The position numbers and the translations under genes are program-made. Positions 1 through 11,565 of a DNA stretch of 64,000 bases are shown here, piece after piece. How positions within the stretch are numbered: the first letter of the stretch is position 1; the number at the start of each line of letters is the position of its first letter. Origin of the DNA: Cochliopodium minus (Eukaryota > Discosea > Himatismenida > Cochliopodiidae); the NCBI GenBank assembly GCA_024220525.1, contig JAMYWO010000001.1, forward strand, positions 285,538-349,537, read 5' to 3'. The notes under the pieces are model-generated. The model ran no database searches. It was not told where the DNA came from and saw nothing but the letters and a program-made list of their open reading frames with translations.

Positions 1-70
1 AAATAAATAAAATAAATAAAATAAATAAAATAAATAAAATAAATAAAATAAATAAAATAAATAAAATAAA
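1..70. repeat. (AAATAAATAAAAT)n intronic microsatellite at window edge
   Basis: The first 70 bases are a near-perfect run of AAATAAATAAAAT units, lying in an intron of the minus-strand WD40 gene (T-rich on the sense strand). The same unit forms 25501-25577, directly before the N at 25578, where the other half of a WD40 gene ends. Confidence 0.95.
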
Positions 71-99
71 TAAACAATCATTTTTCGTTCTTTTTTTAC

Positions 100-1057
100 T
101 CTCCATTTTCTTTTACACCATACAAATTGACAGTTTTGTCGTAAGAAGCGGTGGCAAAATACTTTCCGTCGTCAGACCACTTGCATCTCACAACATACTT
201 GTTGTGGTCCTTGAACGATTGCAAAAACTTTCCTATTCAAAAAAATAAAAATTAAAAAATGAAAAAATAAAAATAAAAATTTTTTTTTTAATAATAAGTA
301 ATAAATAATAAAAAATAAATAAAATAAAACTATAAGAGATTAATAAATAAAAATTAAAAAAAAAAAAAGTTAAAATAAAAGTTTTACCATTGGATGAATC
401 TATAATACGACAAGTGCTGTCCATAGAGGAGGCAAGGAGGTGGTGGGAAATTGGACTGTGGGAAAGCGAGAGAATTCCTCCTCCGAAATCCTCCGACTTC
501 CACAACACTTTGTCTTCTTCTATGTTGTATTTTATTACAGTTTTGTCAGCAGATCCTTTTAAAAAAAAATTCAACAAAGGTTAATTAATTCAAGCACAAA
601 ACTATATTTTGTTCTATTCATATAATATGAAGAAAATGTTTCTCAATTTATTTTATTTTTATTTTTTTACCTGTGAATATATCTGATTTATTTTCTTTTG
701 AAAATTCTATCGCCACCACTGATTTTTTTACATGTGGATTGAAACTTTTTTTTTCTACTTTGGAATAGATCATATCACCTTCCATTAGCTTTTTTTAAAA
801 AAATAATAAATAAACTCACAAATATCAAGAGAGAAATGAATTTGCTTTACCAAGTCATCTATCTCCAAATTATCCTCTTCTCCCATACTCAACTTCAATT
901 CAGCATGTTCATTTAATATGGACATCAGATTTCCTCCAAATTTTAAATCTTCCCACTCTAAATTCCCACTTTCTTTGAGGAGTGTATTCTTTGATTCTGT
1001 GTATCCCATTTCTTCAAGAAATTGAAGAACCAATTTGGTTACATAGTTGCTATTCAT
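100..1057 (-). CDS. LisH-WD40 repeat protein, 5' half of split gene
   Basis: The start is the ATG at 1057. Residues 5-30 or so (VTKLVLQFLEEMGYTESKN) look like a LisH dimerisation motif, followed by an acidic CTLH-like helix. An intron of about 50 bp leads to an exon with HVKKSVVAIEF, then exons with WD40 blades: GSADKTVIKYN, GGILSLSHSPISHHLLASS, and an exon at 100-235 with DHNKYVVRCKW and FATASYDKTVNLY. That last exon ends at 100 in phase 2, followed by GTAAAA and a T-rich (sense strand) microsatellite running to the window edge, so the 3' half is missing here. The 24678-25476 fragment supplies the expected remaining blades in matching phase. LisH-WD40 proteins are usually scaffolds or ubiquitin-ligase adaptors; I cannot assign this one to a named orthologue. 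Confidence 0.85.
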
Positions 1058-1507
1058 TTTTGTTTATATCTTTGTTTTATGTCAAAATATTTTTTTTATT
1101 TTTTTAATATTTAACTGATAATTTCCAAAATTAATATTTATGATGAAACAAGTTTGTCCAAATGTTTGTATTTTGCCAATTGAATTCCAATGTTAATAAT
1201 ATCTTTTCATATATAAAATCTTTTCAAGTTCAATGATTTTTTTATTAATTCCTCCATTTTGCTTTCATTTTTTGAGATGTTAAGAAAAATTAATCACAAA
1301 AATACTATATTATTCAACTGAATCAAATATATATTCACATTTGAAGCAATTTTCATTTTCAAAAATTTATTTATTTGAACATGAAATTACTTACCAAAAT
1401 AGCGAAATTTATAAAAATGATAATGAATAGATTGAAAGTGTTAAAGTATTTAATTATCCAACCATTATTTATAAACAAAATATATTTTAAGAATCCATAA
1501 GTGATTA
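1058..1507. other. intergenic, nothing recognised
   Basis: AT-rich sequence upstream of the LisH-WD40 gene and downstream or upstream of a small ORF. I see no credible exon, RNA gene or repeat. Confidence 0.6.
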
Positions 1508-1690
1508 TCAATTCTTATTCAATCCGCATGATATCATCAATCTCATGAGTCCATCCATGTCATTATTATCCTTTAGATTTCTGATGTGCATTTCGATAAT
1601 TTTCATATTTTCTGACATTTGGTCATTCTGAGGGAGATTAACTTTGATCTGTTCGATTATATTCATGATAGCCACTTCTTCGGAATCCAT
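1508..1690 (-). CDS. small hypothetical protein (60 aa)
   Basis: An uninterrupted frame runs from ATG at 1690 to TAA. The product is polar and predicted largely helical (IMNIIEQIKVNLPQNDQ; MKIIEMHIRNLKDNNDMDGL), with no signal peptide or membrane segment. The composition (balanced charged residues, no poly-Lys or poly-Phe typical of non-coding frames here) argues that it is real. It lies between the LisH-WD40 start and the arginase 3' end. I recognise no family; it could also be the last exon of a longer gene, although no upstream exon is evident. Confidence 0.4.
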   Translation of the reverse strand: MDSEEVAIMNIIEQIKVNLPQNDQMSENMKIIEMHIRNLKDNNDMDGLMRLMISCGLNKN

Positions 1691-1883
1691 ATTAAAATTT
1701 TTTTATTTTCAGAAAGGAGAAAGATGCTTTTTTTTTATATTTTAATTATTTTTTATCTTTTTTTGCATACCAACATTTCATAATGAAAATAAAATTTTTT
1801 CACAGCAGATGCTCATCAAGAGATAATCATCCATTTTATCAAAAAAAAATAAAAAACAAGATTTTAAAAGAATAGATTAGAAA

Positions 1884-3215
1884 TTAATTCCTTTCATTTT
1901 TATTGTTTCTTCCAAGAGAACTCAAGATGATTTGAACGGCAGCATTGTAGGTGTTATAAACATCAATTTGGTTACCAAGACGGGGGTTGACCTCTACCAA
2001 ATCCAAACCGATCAATCTTCCAGACTGATACAAATTCTCACTAATATATTTACCTTCTCTCAAAGTGAGACCTCCTCTTACTGGAGTACCAGTAGAAGGA
2101 GCTTCAAGTTGGTCAAGTCCATCAATGTCGAAGGAAAGATGAATTGGTACATTTTTAGGTAAATATTCCAAAGTTTCTTTCATAACTGTATCTATTCCAA
2201 GACGTTCAACATCATCAGCCTTTGAAGATAAAAAAAAAATTTATAAAAGTCAAAACATAAAATAGATATTAGTGAACTTCTAAAAGTTTGTAAATTTTTT
2301 TTTTTTTAATAAAAGAATATTTTTTACCCAATAAGCTCTTATCTTTCTTTCTACAATAACTCTTTTTTCGTAGACGTCAAGATCTCTCAAACCAATGTAA
2401 ACGATTCTGCTGGTATCCAAACCTTTGCAGGACTCATGAACCCAATTAAAGATGTCTACTCTCTCTCCTACTCCTGTGAGGAAACTGAGAGGCATTCCAT
2501 GCATGTTACCGGAGGTGCTGCTACCTATGGAGTTGATATCTGCATGTGCATCAACCCAAACAACACACAAATCAGGGTAGGTGTTCAAAAGACCAGAGAT
2601 TGATCCTATAACATTCAATATAAAATTTATCTTGATGAAATTTCCATTGAAAATTAATAAATCTGGAAATAATATTAAAGATTAAATTTTTTTCTTTTAC
2701 CAATTGCAATTGAATGATCTCCACCAATTGTCAATGCAAATGCTCCATTTTTGCTTTCTTCAGCTACTTTATTGCTCAATAATTTGCAAAAATTGGATAC
2801 ATTGTGTGCATTTTTCAATTTTGGGAATTCCTTGACCTGTTCATCGATGGATTCCTTGAGCACTACATCTCCAGTATCTACCATCTTCAATCCTATTTCA
2901 AAATCTACCACTTCTGCAAATCTCCTATCTTTCTCTCTGAACAATTTTGGACCTTCTTCTGTTCCACCTAATTAGAATAAATAATTAGATATTTTTAGTC
3001 ATACTATACCAAAGTAAATAAATACACATTTATTCTTTTTTGTGAAATGAATCGGAAAGAAATTATATTTCATTCTTTTTACCTTTTGTTTGCCCTCCAC
3101 TAAATGGTGCTCCTATCAAGGCTATATAGTGATTTTCTCCTTTCAGATAACTTGAAAACTTGCTTTTATTATTGTTTACAGGCTGATATAAATTACTATA
3201 TACTTTATTTTCCAT
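1884..3215 (-). CDS. arginase / ureohydrolase-family enzyme
   Basis: Four exons: about 3087-3215, 2705-2968, 2328-2605 and 1884-2220. Arginase hydrolyses L-arginine to ornithine and urea using a dinuclear manganese centre. The metal-ligand motifs are visible: GGDHSIAIG (exon 2 into 3), WVDAHADINS (exon 3) and SFDIDGLDQLEAPSTGTPV (exon 4). The N-terminus has IALIGAPFSGGQTK, typical of arginases, and total length is about 330 residues, the family norm. The third motif has LDQ where arginases usually have LDP. Related agmatinases and formiminoglutamases share the motifs, but exon 4's GLTLREG and SGRLIGLDLVEVNP fit arginase best. No targeting peptide is obvious. The gene is complete and uninterrupted. 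Confidence 0.9.
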
Positions 3216-3670
3216 ATTATAAGTAATTATTAAAAATTTAAAATCTAATTTTTTTTTTATTAATTATTTCTTTATTTCAAATTTTTTTTCTTTCACATCT
3301 GAAAAAAAGCCAAAAAATAAAAAGTCTCCAAATTAATTTTTAGTAAAATTTCTTCCTAACAACAGATCAAAAATCTTCCGTGTTAAATAAAAGATTTTCA
3401 TATGACCATATTTATAAAAAAAATTTGTGAATTAAATTNAAAAAATAAAAAATAAAAAATAAAAAATAAAAAATAAAAAATAAAAAATAAAAAATAAAAA
3501 ATAAAAAATTTAAAAATTAAAAATTAAAAATTAAAAAATAAAAAATAAAATAAAATAAAATTTAGAATAAAAATTAATAATCAAAATTTAAAAATTAAAA
3601 AATTTTTAAAAATGATAAAAAAATTCAACTTTAAAAAAACTTATTTTAATGAAATTTTTTTTTTATTTAC
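3216..3670. repeat. contig junction: N at 3439 plus (AAAAAAT)n repeat
   Basis: Upstream of arginase the sequence is non-coding up to a single N at 3439. From 3440 a (AAAAAAT)n run of about 65 bases grades into A/T words up to about 3650. The repeat lies inside the intron that follows the Walker A exon of the minus-strand ABCA gene. No exon for the rest of the transporter occurs between 3671 and the arginase start, so the N marks a break in the gene rather than a simple ambiguous base. Confidence 0.85.
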
Positions 3671-6600
3671 CAGCACCATTGATACCCAGAAGACCCAGGG
3701 TAGTGTTTTCTTCTAAGGAGAAGCAGACGTCATTGACAGCGACTTTTCTTGCCTTGGAGAAAATTCCCGTTGAAAATTCTTTGTGGAGATTTTTGACGAT
3801 GAGAGGTGGTTGGGTTGAATCGTCAAGAAATTCTTTCAAATAAAAATAAAAATAAAAATAAAATAAAAATAAAAATAAATAATATTAAATTAAAAAACAA
3901 TTTTAAATTAAAACAAACAAAATCAAAAAATATAAAAATAAAAAATTAAATATCAAACAATAAAATTATAAAATAATTTAAATGGAAAAAAAAATAAAAA
4001 TAAATAAAAATAAAAATCCAAATAATTTTAAAATATTATTCATTTTTTATAAATAAATTATAATAAATAAAAATAAATTTTTTATTTATTTTATTTGTTT
4101 ACCCAAATTGTTCACTTTTTTGCGTTCATTGTGCACATCCTCTTCTTCTTCTTTGTCGACAAGCTGCATAATTTCGGAAGAATCTTCGATGTAGATCTCG
4201 TTTTTAAAGAGTTTCTTTGGGGTTTGATTATTTGGTTTGCATTTTTTGAAAAAGTTGAAGATGCCTTCGTTAAAAAAAAAAATGATAAAAAATAATAAAG
4301 TAAAATCAAACAAGAATTAAAAACAAAATATTTGATATAAAGGAAATAATTTTTTTCAAAATCAACATTAAAATATTTCATTTAAAATATTTTGAATGAA
4401 ATATTTTTTTAAAAAAAAAATTAAATAGAATAAAAGAATTTCAAAATTTTTTAAGAAAAAAATAAAAATTTCAAGTAAAAAAAAATTAAGACATAAATAA
4501 ATATATAAATATATTTTTTACTTTCAATGAAAAAGAAGGGAGATTTTTGAGTTCCATACTCAGTTGGCAAAACAGCATCCAAATAAAAAGCCAAAATCAA
4601 ATAGACGACAGATCGACTGCCAAATAAATGAAGCAGGTGCGAAGTTGGGAGTCGGGTGAAGTGACTGCGTCCCATTTGAGACATCTCAGGTCGAAACATG
4701 ACACAAATATTAGGTAGATGCACCTGTAGAACACGAATGGAGGGATTATCATGTAAATGAATGATGGCGCTTCTGGGAGCGGATAAATAAACTGGTTGCT
4801 TACTATTTTTTTTATAGAAATATTTTATTTTTATATTTTTATATTTTTTATGTTTTTTATTTTTTTTTTTGTTTTACTATTTAATATTTTTATTTATTAA
4901 TATTTATTTATTACATTTTAATTATTTTTAATTTAATCATTTATTTATTATTTTTTTTTTTTAAAAAGAAATGTTTTATTTAATATTTTATTTAATATTT
5001 CTAATTTTTTAATTTATTTTGGAATTAAAAATAATTTTTTTTTTTTTGGATCATTCTAACCTTCTGCTATCAAAATAAGCAAGACCACAATAAGATATCC
5101 AACAAGAGAAGAAGTGGTGGACTTGTTGAAAAAAGTGCTGAGAAAATAAGCAAAAGCGATCTGGGCATGTCCCCACAGCCAAAAAACTAAGAACAAAATC
5201 GCAGTGTTTGTTTGTGTAAAAAATCTCACTTGAAAAATATATTCCAATATCACAAATGGGGTGATAACCTTTGAAAAAAAAAAAAATTAAAAAAAAAAAA
5301 ATTAAAAATTAAAATAATAAAATTAAAATAAAAATTAAAATAAAATTAAAATTAAATTAAAATAAAATAAAATAATTGATGTAAAATAAAATTAAATAAT
5401 ATCATATTAAACCGGTATATTTTTTTATTTTTTTCATTTTTTTTTTTACAAATAAGTAGAGGAGAAAACTAAAGACGTAGTTAGTGGCCCAATAGACAGG
5501 CATTTTTAGACCCATCTAAAAAAAAAATTAAAAAAAAATGCAATAAAAATTAAAAACAAATTAAAAATTTTTTAAAAAATAAAAATTAAAATTAAAAAAT
5601 TCAAAATATTGAAAAAATTTTTACCATTTTCATCATTATTCTTAGTTTTTCTTCTTTATCCAAGACCAAAGTATGCATCAGGACAGGAACTAAAAAACTG
5701 AGGGAAAAAGGGAAAACAACAATCCCCACAATATCAATCACCTTTAAATCATTGTTGATCACCTCATAAGGAAATGTTTCCATACTTGTTTGAATATACG
5801 AAGAAAAACCGCTCACAGTAGCAACTAAAATTAATTTATTTCATTTTTAAATTAATTTCATCGTTACAAATTTTAAATTTTAAATTAATTTTATATTTTT
5901 AAATTATTAAATTTAGTAATATTTTAATTACAATCTGATATTTATTTTTAAATGTTGAATACCAAAAGCTGTGTTGATCAAACTGATCAAAGAGTTTTTG
6001 ACCTGCAAAACTTTTCTGTCAGCCCTGAATCCCTTTAACCTCTGATAACTGGTCTGGTCGTTGTGAATAAAACTGTACGACAAAGTGCCATTGAGATAGG
6101 AAATGTCATTGAAGATCAAACAAGCATCAGGTAAGAGGAAATAGTCGGAAGAATTTTGAATGGAATCTTCCGAAATGGTGTTTAATTTTGAAATGATTTC
6201 TCCTACTTGCTTTTGCATTGTTATCATGTCGTTTTTGTACTCGAAGAAAGGTGTGTAGCATGTTTGGGAGAGGTTTGAAAGTTTTTCTTGGTCTATGTAG
6301 AGATATTGTGTTATGTTTCCCAGCAACATCTTCATTTCATTCCAGTTTGATCCGTTTCCTGGTGGATTGTTTTTTATAGATGGATTGAATCCATTGGCAT
6401 ACCAGAATTTATAATAATAGTTTCTTTTATTTAATAAAAGGAATATATTAGGAGATGATTTGTGTTTGATTATCAATTTAAAAATGATGATTTCAAAATT
6501 TTGATTTAAAAAATTCTCCATCTTAATTTCAAACTCATGTCTTTGGAGAACCTATTTTTTTAAAAAATAACTTACATATTATTGATATTTATATTTGGAT

Positions 6601-6814
6601 CAGGTTCAAAGGATTTATAATTCAAAGGATCAAGAATGGGAGGAACGATATTAGCTTTATATGTGGTATTATTGGTATTATCAAGGATAACTTGAAGAAG
6701 ACCAACAAATAAAATGAGGATAACAGGAAAAGCGATCTGGCAAATGAGTGTTCCCTTCCTCCTAGTTAATAATGTCAAATTCTTCCTAAACATGGCTCTC
6801 CATTGAGATTTCAT
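3671..6814 (-). CDS. ABCA-family ABC transporter, 5' half (TMD and Walker A)
   Basis: The start is the ATG at 6814. Residues 1-45 (QWRAMFRKNLTLLTRRKGT then a hydrophobic helix) are the typical ABCA N-terminal membrane entry. A large extracytosolic loop with N-glycosylation sequons follows (exon about 5970-6560), then membrane segments at 5610-5815, 5460-5516, 5056-5253 and 4530-4760, the latter with the ABCA hallmark AFYLDAVLPTEYG. A cytosolic linker leads to NBD1: PLIVKNLHKEF, then LGLLGINGAG, ending at 3671 in phase 1 just before the Walker A lysine. The rest of the NBD is absent here but present at 45692-47137 in matching phase. Near 4610 the reading frame changes by one base without an intron. 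ABCA proteins move lipids; a half-size (TMD-NBD) design is likely. Confidence 0.85.
4370..4407. other. 13-bp perfect inverted repeat in an intron
   Basis: 4370-4382 and 4395-4407 are exact reverse complements, with a 12-nt loop that is itself palindromic (AAAATATTTT). It sits in an intron of the ABCA gene. It could form a cruciform or RNA hairpin, but AT-rich sequence gives such repeats by chance. Confidence 0.6.
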
Positions 6815-7085
6815 TGTGCAAACAACAAAAATCTTTCAAAATTTTTTTTTTTTTGTTGAACAAATTTGTAATTGAATTTCTTTCGAATCGAAAAGGAATT
6901 AAAATGAATCCTATTTGAATAAATTCAACAACTTTTTCCCCAAATCTTAAAAGTAAATTTACCAATGGTTTTTTTTTTTGAAAGTCTTTAATTATTTTTT
7001 TTAGTTTGATTTGTGTTTTGTACAATTAATATGAATACAACAAGCAATCAACCAATTTTTTTTTTTTTTTTTTGTAAAGGTATGA

Positions 7086-8229
7086 TTAGCAGATACAAGA
7101 ACCAACATTGGTGTTGGATTCGAGCTGTTTGATAGTGACGACATTCTTCTGGGAAAAGACCTTCTTCTGCTGCTCAACTTTTTGAGTGTTGTGGAAATTT
7201 TTGGCGATGTAGTCAAAAATCTCCTCTACGTTTTCGCTTGACTTTGCAGATGACTTGAAATAAACGATTCTTTCTTGTTCAACAAAAGATTGGATTTCTT
7301 TTTCTAAAACAAATATTTTTATACGATCTTCTCAAATGAAAATTTTTTTTTTTTACCATTTATTTGTTGTTCAAGATCAGATTTATTTCCTACTAGAACT
7401 ATGCAAGGGTTTTCATCTACATACATTTTTATTTTTGTTTATTGGTTGAAATAAGAAAAGGAGTAAATAGTTGATTTTTACCATGCCTATCAAAAATTAA
7501 AATTAAAATTAATTTAAAATTTCAAATGAAAAATGATCAAATAAAGGATATCGAAAAGAATGTTCTATAGACATACGATTATTTTAATTCATATTTTTTT
7601 TACTTTTTGATTTCATTTATCCAATAATTCTTGCAAGCTTCGAAGGATTCTTGATTTGTCAAATCAAATACAACAATGGCAGCACTGCTTCCCTTATAAT
7701 ACATCGGAATCAAGCATCTGATGCATGAAAAAAGGATTATAGAAATAATTTTATAGATTTCAATAATTCAAAAAATATTCACCTATATTTCTCTTGTCCA
7801 GCCTTTTTATCAAAATCATAATTTCAACAAAACTTCATTAAAACGAATTAAACAAAATTTTACAGTATCCCTAAAAATTAATTCAAATCATTTAAATTTA
7901 GTGTTATAATTTTTGATTAAACAGTTGATCTACCATATTCTCAATTTGACTAGAACATTTTCTTCAATTATCAGATTTCTTGCAAAGAAAGATGCTCCAA
8001 TAGTCCTAAATTTGAGGCGAAATTTAATTAAATTTAATATTTGGTTGATATTTTGGGAATCAATTACACAGATGTTTTATTGAATTTATTATCCACAAAC
8101 TATACAGATGAAAGATTAAAATAAAGATATCATAATAGCTAATTTGATGCAACTTACTCTGTTTACAATACATGTTTTTCCAACTTCAGTTTCACCCAGC
8201 AAAATTACTTTGCAAATATCTTTTTCCAT
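7086..8229 (-). CDS. Rab GTPase, Rab5-like, nine exons with two microexons
   Basis: ATG at 8229. Exons: 8158-8229, 8068-8099, 7934-8005, 7864-7870 (7 nt), 7783-7802 (20 nt), about 7609-7728, 7482-7486 (5 nt), about 7369-7416, and 7086 to about 7306. Spliced this way every Rab motif appears: P-loop GETEVGKT, switch I VTIGASF, IWDTAGQEKYR, MYYKGSSAAIVVFDLTN (strongly Rab5-like), GNKSD, SSAKSS and a C-terminal CIC for geranylgeranylation. Length is about 200 residues, standard for the family. Rab5-type proteins act in early endosome traffic. The microexons are needed: without the 7-nt one, Asp-Thr of the DTAGQ catalytic motif is lost; the 5-nt one joins EIKK to HDENP. The P-loop has Glu where most Rabs have Gly or Ala, which could alter nucleotide handling. 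Confidence 0.92.
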
Positions 8230-8428
8230 CTATTTTTTTTTTAATTTTTTAATTTATCAATAGTTCATAACATTAAAAAAAAAAGAATTAAGGTGAATTA
8301 AACATCAATAAGAATTTCATTGAAATCATTCTCAAAACAAAATTTAACTCTTGGAGAACAATTTTGAAAAAAAAAAAATTTTAAAAGAGGAAACTTTAGT
8401 TTAATATTTTCTTTTAGATAATCTCAAA

Positions 8429-9698
8429 TTAGTTGTTATTTGTTGGAGGAAATTTCTTGTTATTTTCTTCAGTGATTTGATTGATCTTTTCAAAAACTAC
8501 TTGAAATTGTTTTTCATTCAACTTTTCTCCTCTAGAATCTCTGATGTGGTTGTGAAGAAGTACTCTGGGATCAAAAAATTGATCAGTAGAGTAGTTGTCA
8601 TAAAAGAATTGAGTTTCGAAAGTATAGACATTCTCAACAAAGATTCCTTGTCCACTCAGGTATTTGGTTGTTCCATCAAAAAGATGTTCAACTACTTTTC
8701 CAATATCTCTTGGATCTCCTTAAATTTGGTAATAAAAAAATTGTATATGAAAAAGAAAAACACTAATTTTTTATTTTTTTACCCAATTTCTTGAAAACAA
8801 GGTTGAATAAAGCAGCGATTTGATCAGTATTCATTCCCACATTTTCTTGAGACTTTTTATCGTTATTAATTCCAGAAGGAAAAACTGAAGGGTTGACAGA
8901 GTAAACTTTGATGTTGTGTGATTTTTCCAATGAAGTAGCTACTTTAACAACACCATCCAAAGCAGATTTACTGATAGAGTAAGATGGAAAAATACTCTTT
9001 TGAAATAATTATTATTTATAATTTAAACAAAATTTTTGTATTACATGGTCTCTAAAGGTGATTCTTGGAGATATCCCCATTAAAGAAGAATTGAACACAA
9101 TTACTCCTCCCCCATTTTTTTTGAAATAAGGAGCGACTTGTTGGAGAGTGATCAAAGCTCCAAAAACATTTACATCAAAAAGATTTTTGAAATCACTCAA
9201 AGATGTATCTACCAAACTGTCCTTACTAATTATGGAAAAAAGTTATTTTAATAAATAAAATTCTTTTTATTTAATAAATGTTACCTTCCTAAAACACCCG
9301 CATTAGCAAAGGCAAAGTGAATAGCCCCAAAAGCCTTTTCACCTTGTTCAAGTGCTCTTCTTTGATCTTCTTCAGAAGTAACGTCCCCTTTGGTAAACAG
9401 TGCTTTCCCAACTCCCAAAATATTAATTTCTTTAAAATTCATGGTAATTTTTTAAACTAAAGTAAACAATTTTTGTTACCATTTTCTACTCTTTTTCCGT
9501 TTTCTTCAGATCTTCCAAAAATAATAACATTTGCTCCAACAGAAGCTAAATACTTTGCAGTCGCTTCCCCAATTCCAAAAGTTGACCCAGTTATGAAAGC
9601 AGTTTTAGATTCTTTACAATTAATAAGTGTTAGTAATCAATCTGTAATGACATTAAAAAAATATAAAATTTACTTAAATTATCGTTTAATATGCTCAT
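8429..9698 (-). CDS. short-chain dehydrogenase/reductase (SDR)
   Basis: Exon 1 (ATG at 9698, about 25 nt) splices to a Rossmann start AFITGSTFGIGEATA, giving the classical TGxxxGxG NAD(P)-binding loop. Then come NAGVLGR (NAG motif), the catalytic Ser region VIVFNSSLMG and YSISKSA, whose Tyr and Lys are the YxxxK pair. The C-terminal exons add a segment of about 90 residues ending FPPTNNN, longer than minimal SDRs of about 250 residues. No signal or peroxisomal targeting sequence is visible. The substrate cannot be told. Six or so exons; the frame is intact. The gene is divergent from the PRA1-like gene, about 1 kb away. Confidence 0.9.
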
Positions 9699-10687
9699 TT
9701 GTTGTTTTTTTTTGTTGTGGTTTTTAGTTTTTAAGTTTTTTTTTTTTTGAATCTTTTTTAGAAAAAAAAAATTTTTTTTGTTGAAACATGCTCAAACATG
9801 CTCAATCTTCCTCTTTTTTGTAAAATTAAATTTATTTGATCTAGATTAATTCTCTTCTAAAACTTCCTCAAACTTCCTCAAACTTCCTAATTGATAAAAA
9901 TTTTCATAAATGAATATTAAATAAGTCAATAATGACTGACTTATTTATTTGAAAAAATCAAAAAAGGAGTAAAAAGGTTTTAGAAAATAGCTCCGAAAGT
10001 TTCATTCATTATCTAATCCCTTCTCACAATCAAGCCAATGTTTCTAATTTATGACTTTTGTGAAGTTCCCTAAAATCAGTTATTTCTCCACTTCTGAGTA
10101 CAAAAACAGAAATTTAAATTAAAAAATAATTGGTTTTGATTCAATCAGAAAGTTGTTCTTCCATTCTCGAAAAATACCAACTTGATTCATTGCATGTTTT
10201 CAATTTAAATTCTTCAGGTTTGTTTCCTCCACTAGTTTGGATGTCTTTTTCACTTCTTTTAGAGGAGATAATCTCCATTTATATGAGGATTAAATCACCC
10301 TTCTTTTAAAAGGGAAATATTTTATGATTACAAATGTTTAAAAGGAGAGGTGTAATTCCCAATCTATCCTGCCTTTAATTTGTAAATGAAGTTATCACTA
10401 TCCAGTTTTCCAAAAATTTTTCTTAGTTTATCAGCACAGAAGAATATACTATGACTCACCATAGTTCCTTAAATAATCAAATTTTAAATAAAGTTTAACA
10501 ATTTTAGAAAGATTTTTTTGAAAAATAAATTCATGAAAAAAAAAATGAACCAAATAGAAATTAAGAATTTTCCAATCAGAGATTGGCAGAAGAGTTTTTT
10601 CAACATGAAACAATATGTTGGTTAATCAAAATATAAAGCAATATACCAACCAAATAATATTTTTCTCTATCATTTTATATTTAGCAA
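9699..10687. promoter_or_regulatory. divergent intergenic region with hairpin and short direct repeats
   Basis: This 1-kb stretch separates the starts of the SDR (minus) and PRA1-like (plus) genes, so it holds both promoters. I see no exon. It contains tandem words (ACATGCTCAA twice at about 9787; CTTCCTCAAA repeats at about 9862), and an 11-bp perfect stem (9918-9928 with 9937-9947, loop ATAATGAC). Whether any of these are regulatory is unknown. Confidence 0.45.
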
Positions 10688-11429
10688 ATGCCTGAGCATA
10701 TAGTCAAAAGAACAACTGAAAATCTAATGTACTATGCAGCTAACTATATAATCATAACGATCATATTCTGCTCAATCCTGATAGTGATAGAAAATATCTT
10801 ATTGATCCCCTTGATCTTATTTGCATTGTTGGGGATTCTGGAGAATTTTGGATATCTCGATAACATTACAAAGAGAAAAGTTAACCTTCTTCATTTTGCT
10901 GGAGGAACAATTGTATTCATGATCATTTTGAGGCCTTTGGAAATCATTGCAACACTTGGCTTAACTAGTTTAGCAATATTGGCACATTGCACTTTCAGAA
11001 AAAGGTATTCATTTCTTTTTTTTAATATTCAGAAAATTATAATCAAATTTTTCTGATTATTTTTTAAAAAAAAATTTGATTCAAAAAAAATTTTATTCAA
11101 TTATTTTTTCTTGTGTGCAAAGGGATATTCACAACAAACTCACAAATACCATGATTGATATAAAGGAAACATTAGGAGGAGAATCATTCCCCAACCAAAA
11201 GATAATTGTGACAGAATTTTTATTTTTTATTTATTTTTTAAACATTTTATTTTTCATAATTTTATTTTTTTTTATAATTTTTTTTTAAATTTTATTTAAC
11301 AATTAATAGGGAGACTTAGTTGATGGAGGAGACATAGAATCTCAATTACCTGACGAGGGACTAAGAAAACAAAGAGAAAATAGCAAGAACTTGAGAGAGA
11401 AAATGAAAAACAAATACAATATTGATTAA
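10688..11429 (+). CDS. PRA1-family (prenylated Rab acceptor-like) membrane protein
   Basis: Three exons: 10688-11005, about 11121-11209 and about 11310-11429. The N-terminal part has RTTENLMYYAANYI, matching the NLxYYxxNY start of PRA1 domains, followed by paired hydrophobic helices (residues 17-50 and 68-100) either side of a short polar loop. The third exon encodes an acidic, charged cytosolic tail (GDLVDGGDIESQLP). PRA1 proteins are Golgi/ER membrane proteins that bind prenylated Rabs. About 190 residues agrees with the family. The exon 2 donor (GTGACA) is off-consensus, so that boundary is tentative. An ARL6IP5-like assignment is the main alternative. Confidence 0.7.
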
Positions 11430-11565
11430 ATGTCAAATATAATAAAATTTTATTAAAAAAAAAAAAAAAATGAACAAAATAAAATATAAAAACAGTTTAA
11501 TATTTTTTCAAAACTAATATTGCAAACTTTATTAATATTCCATTTTCTTAATAATGTATCATTTT

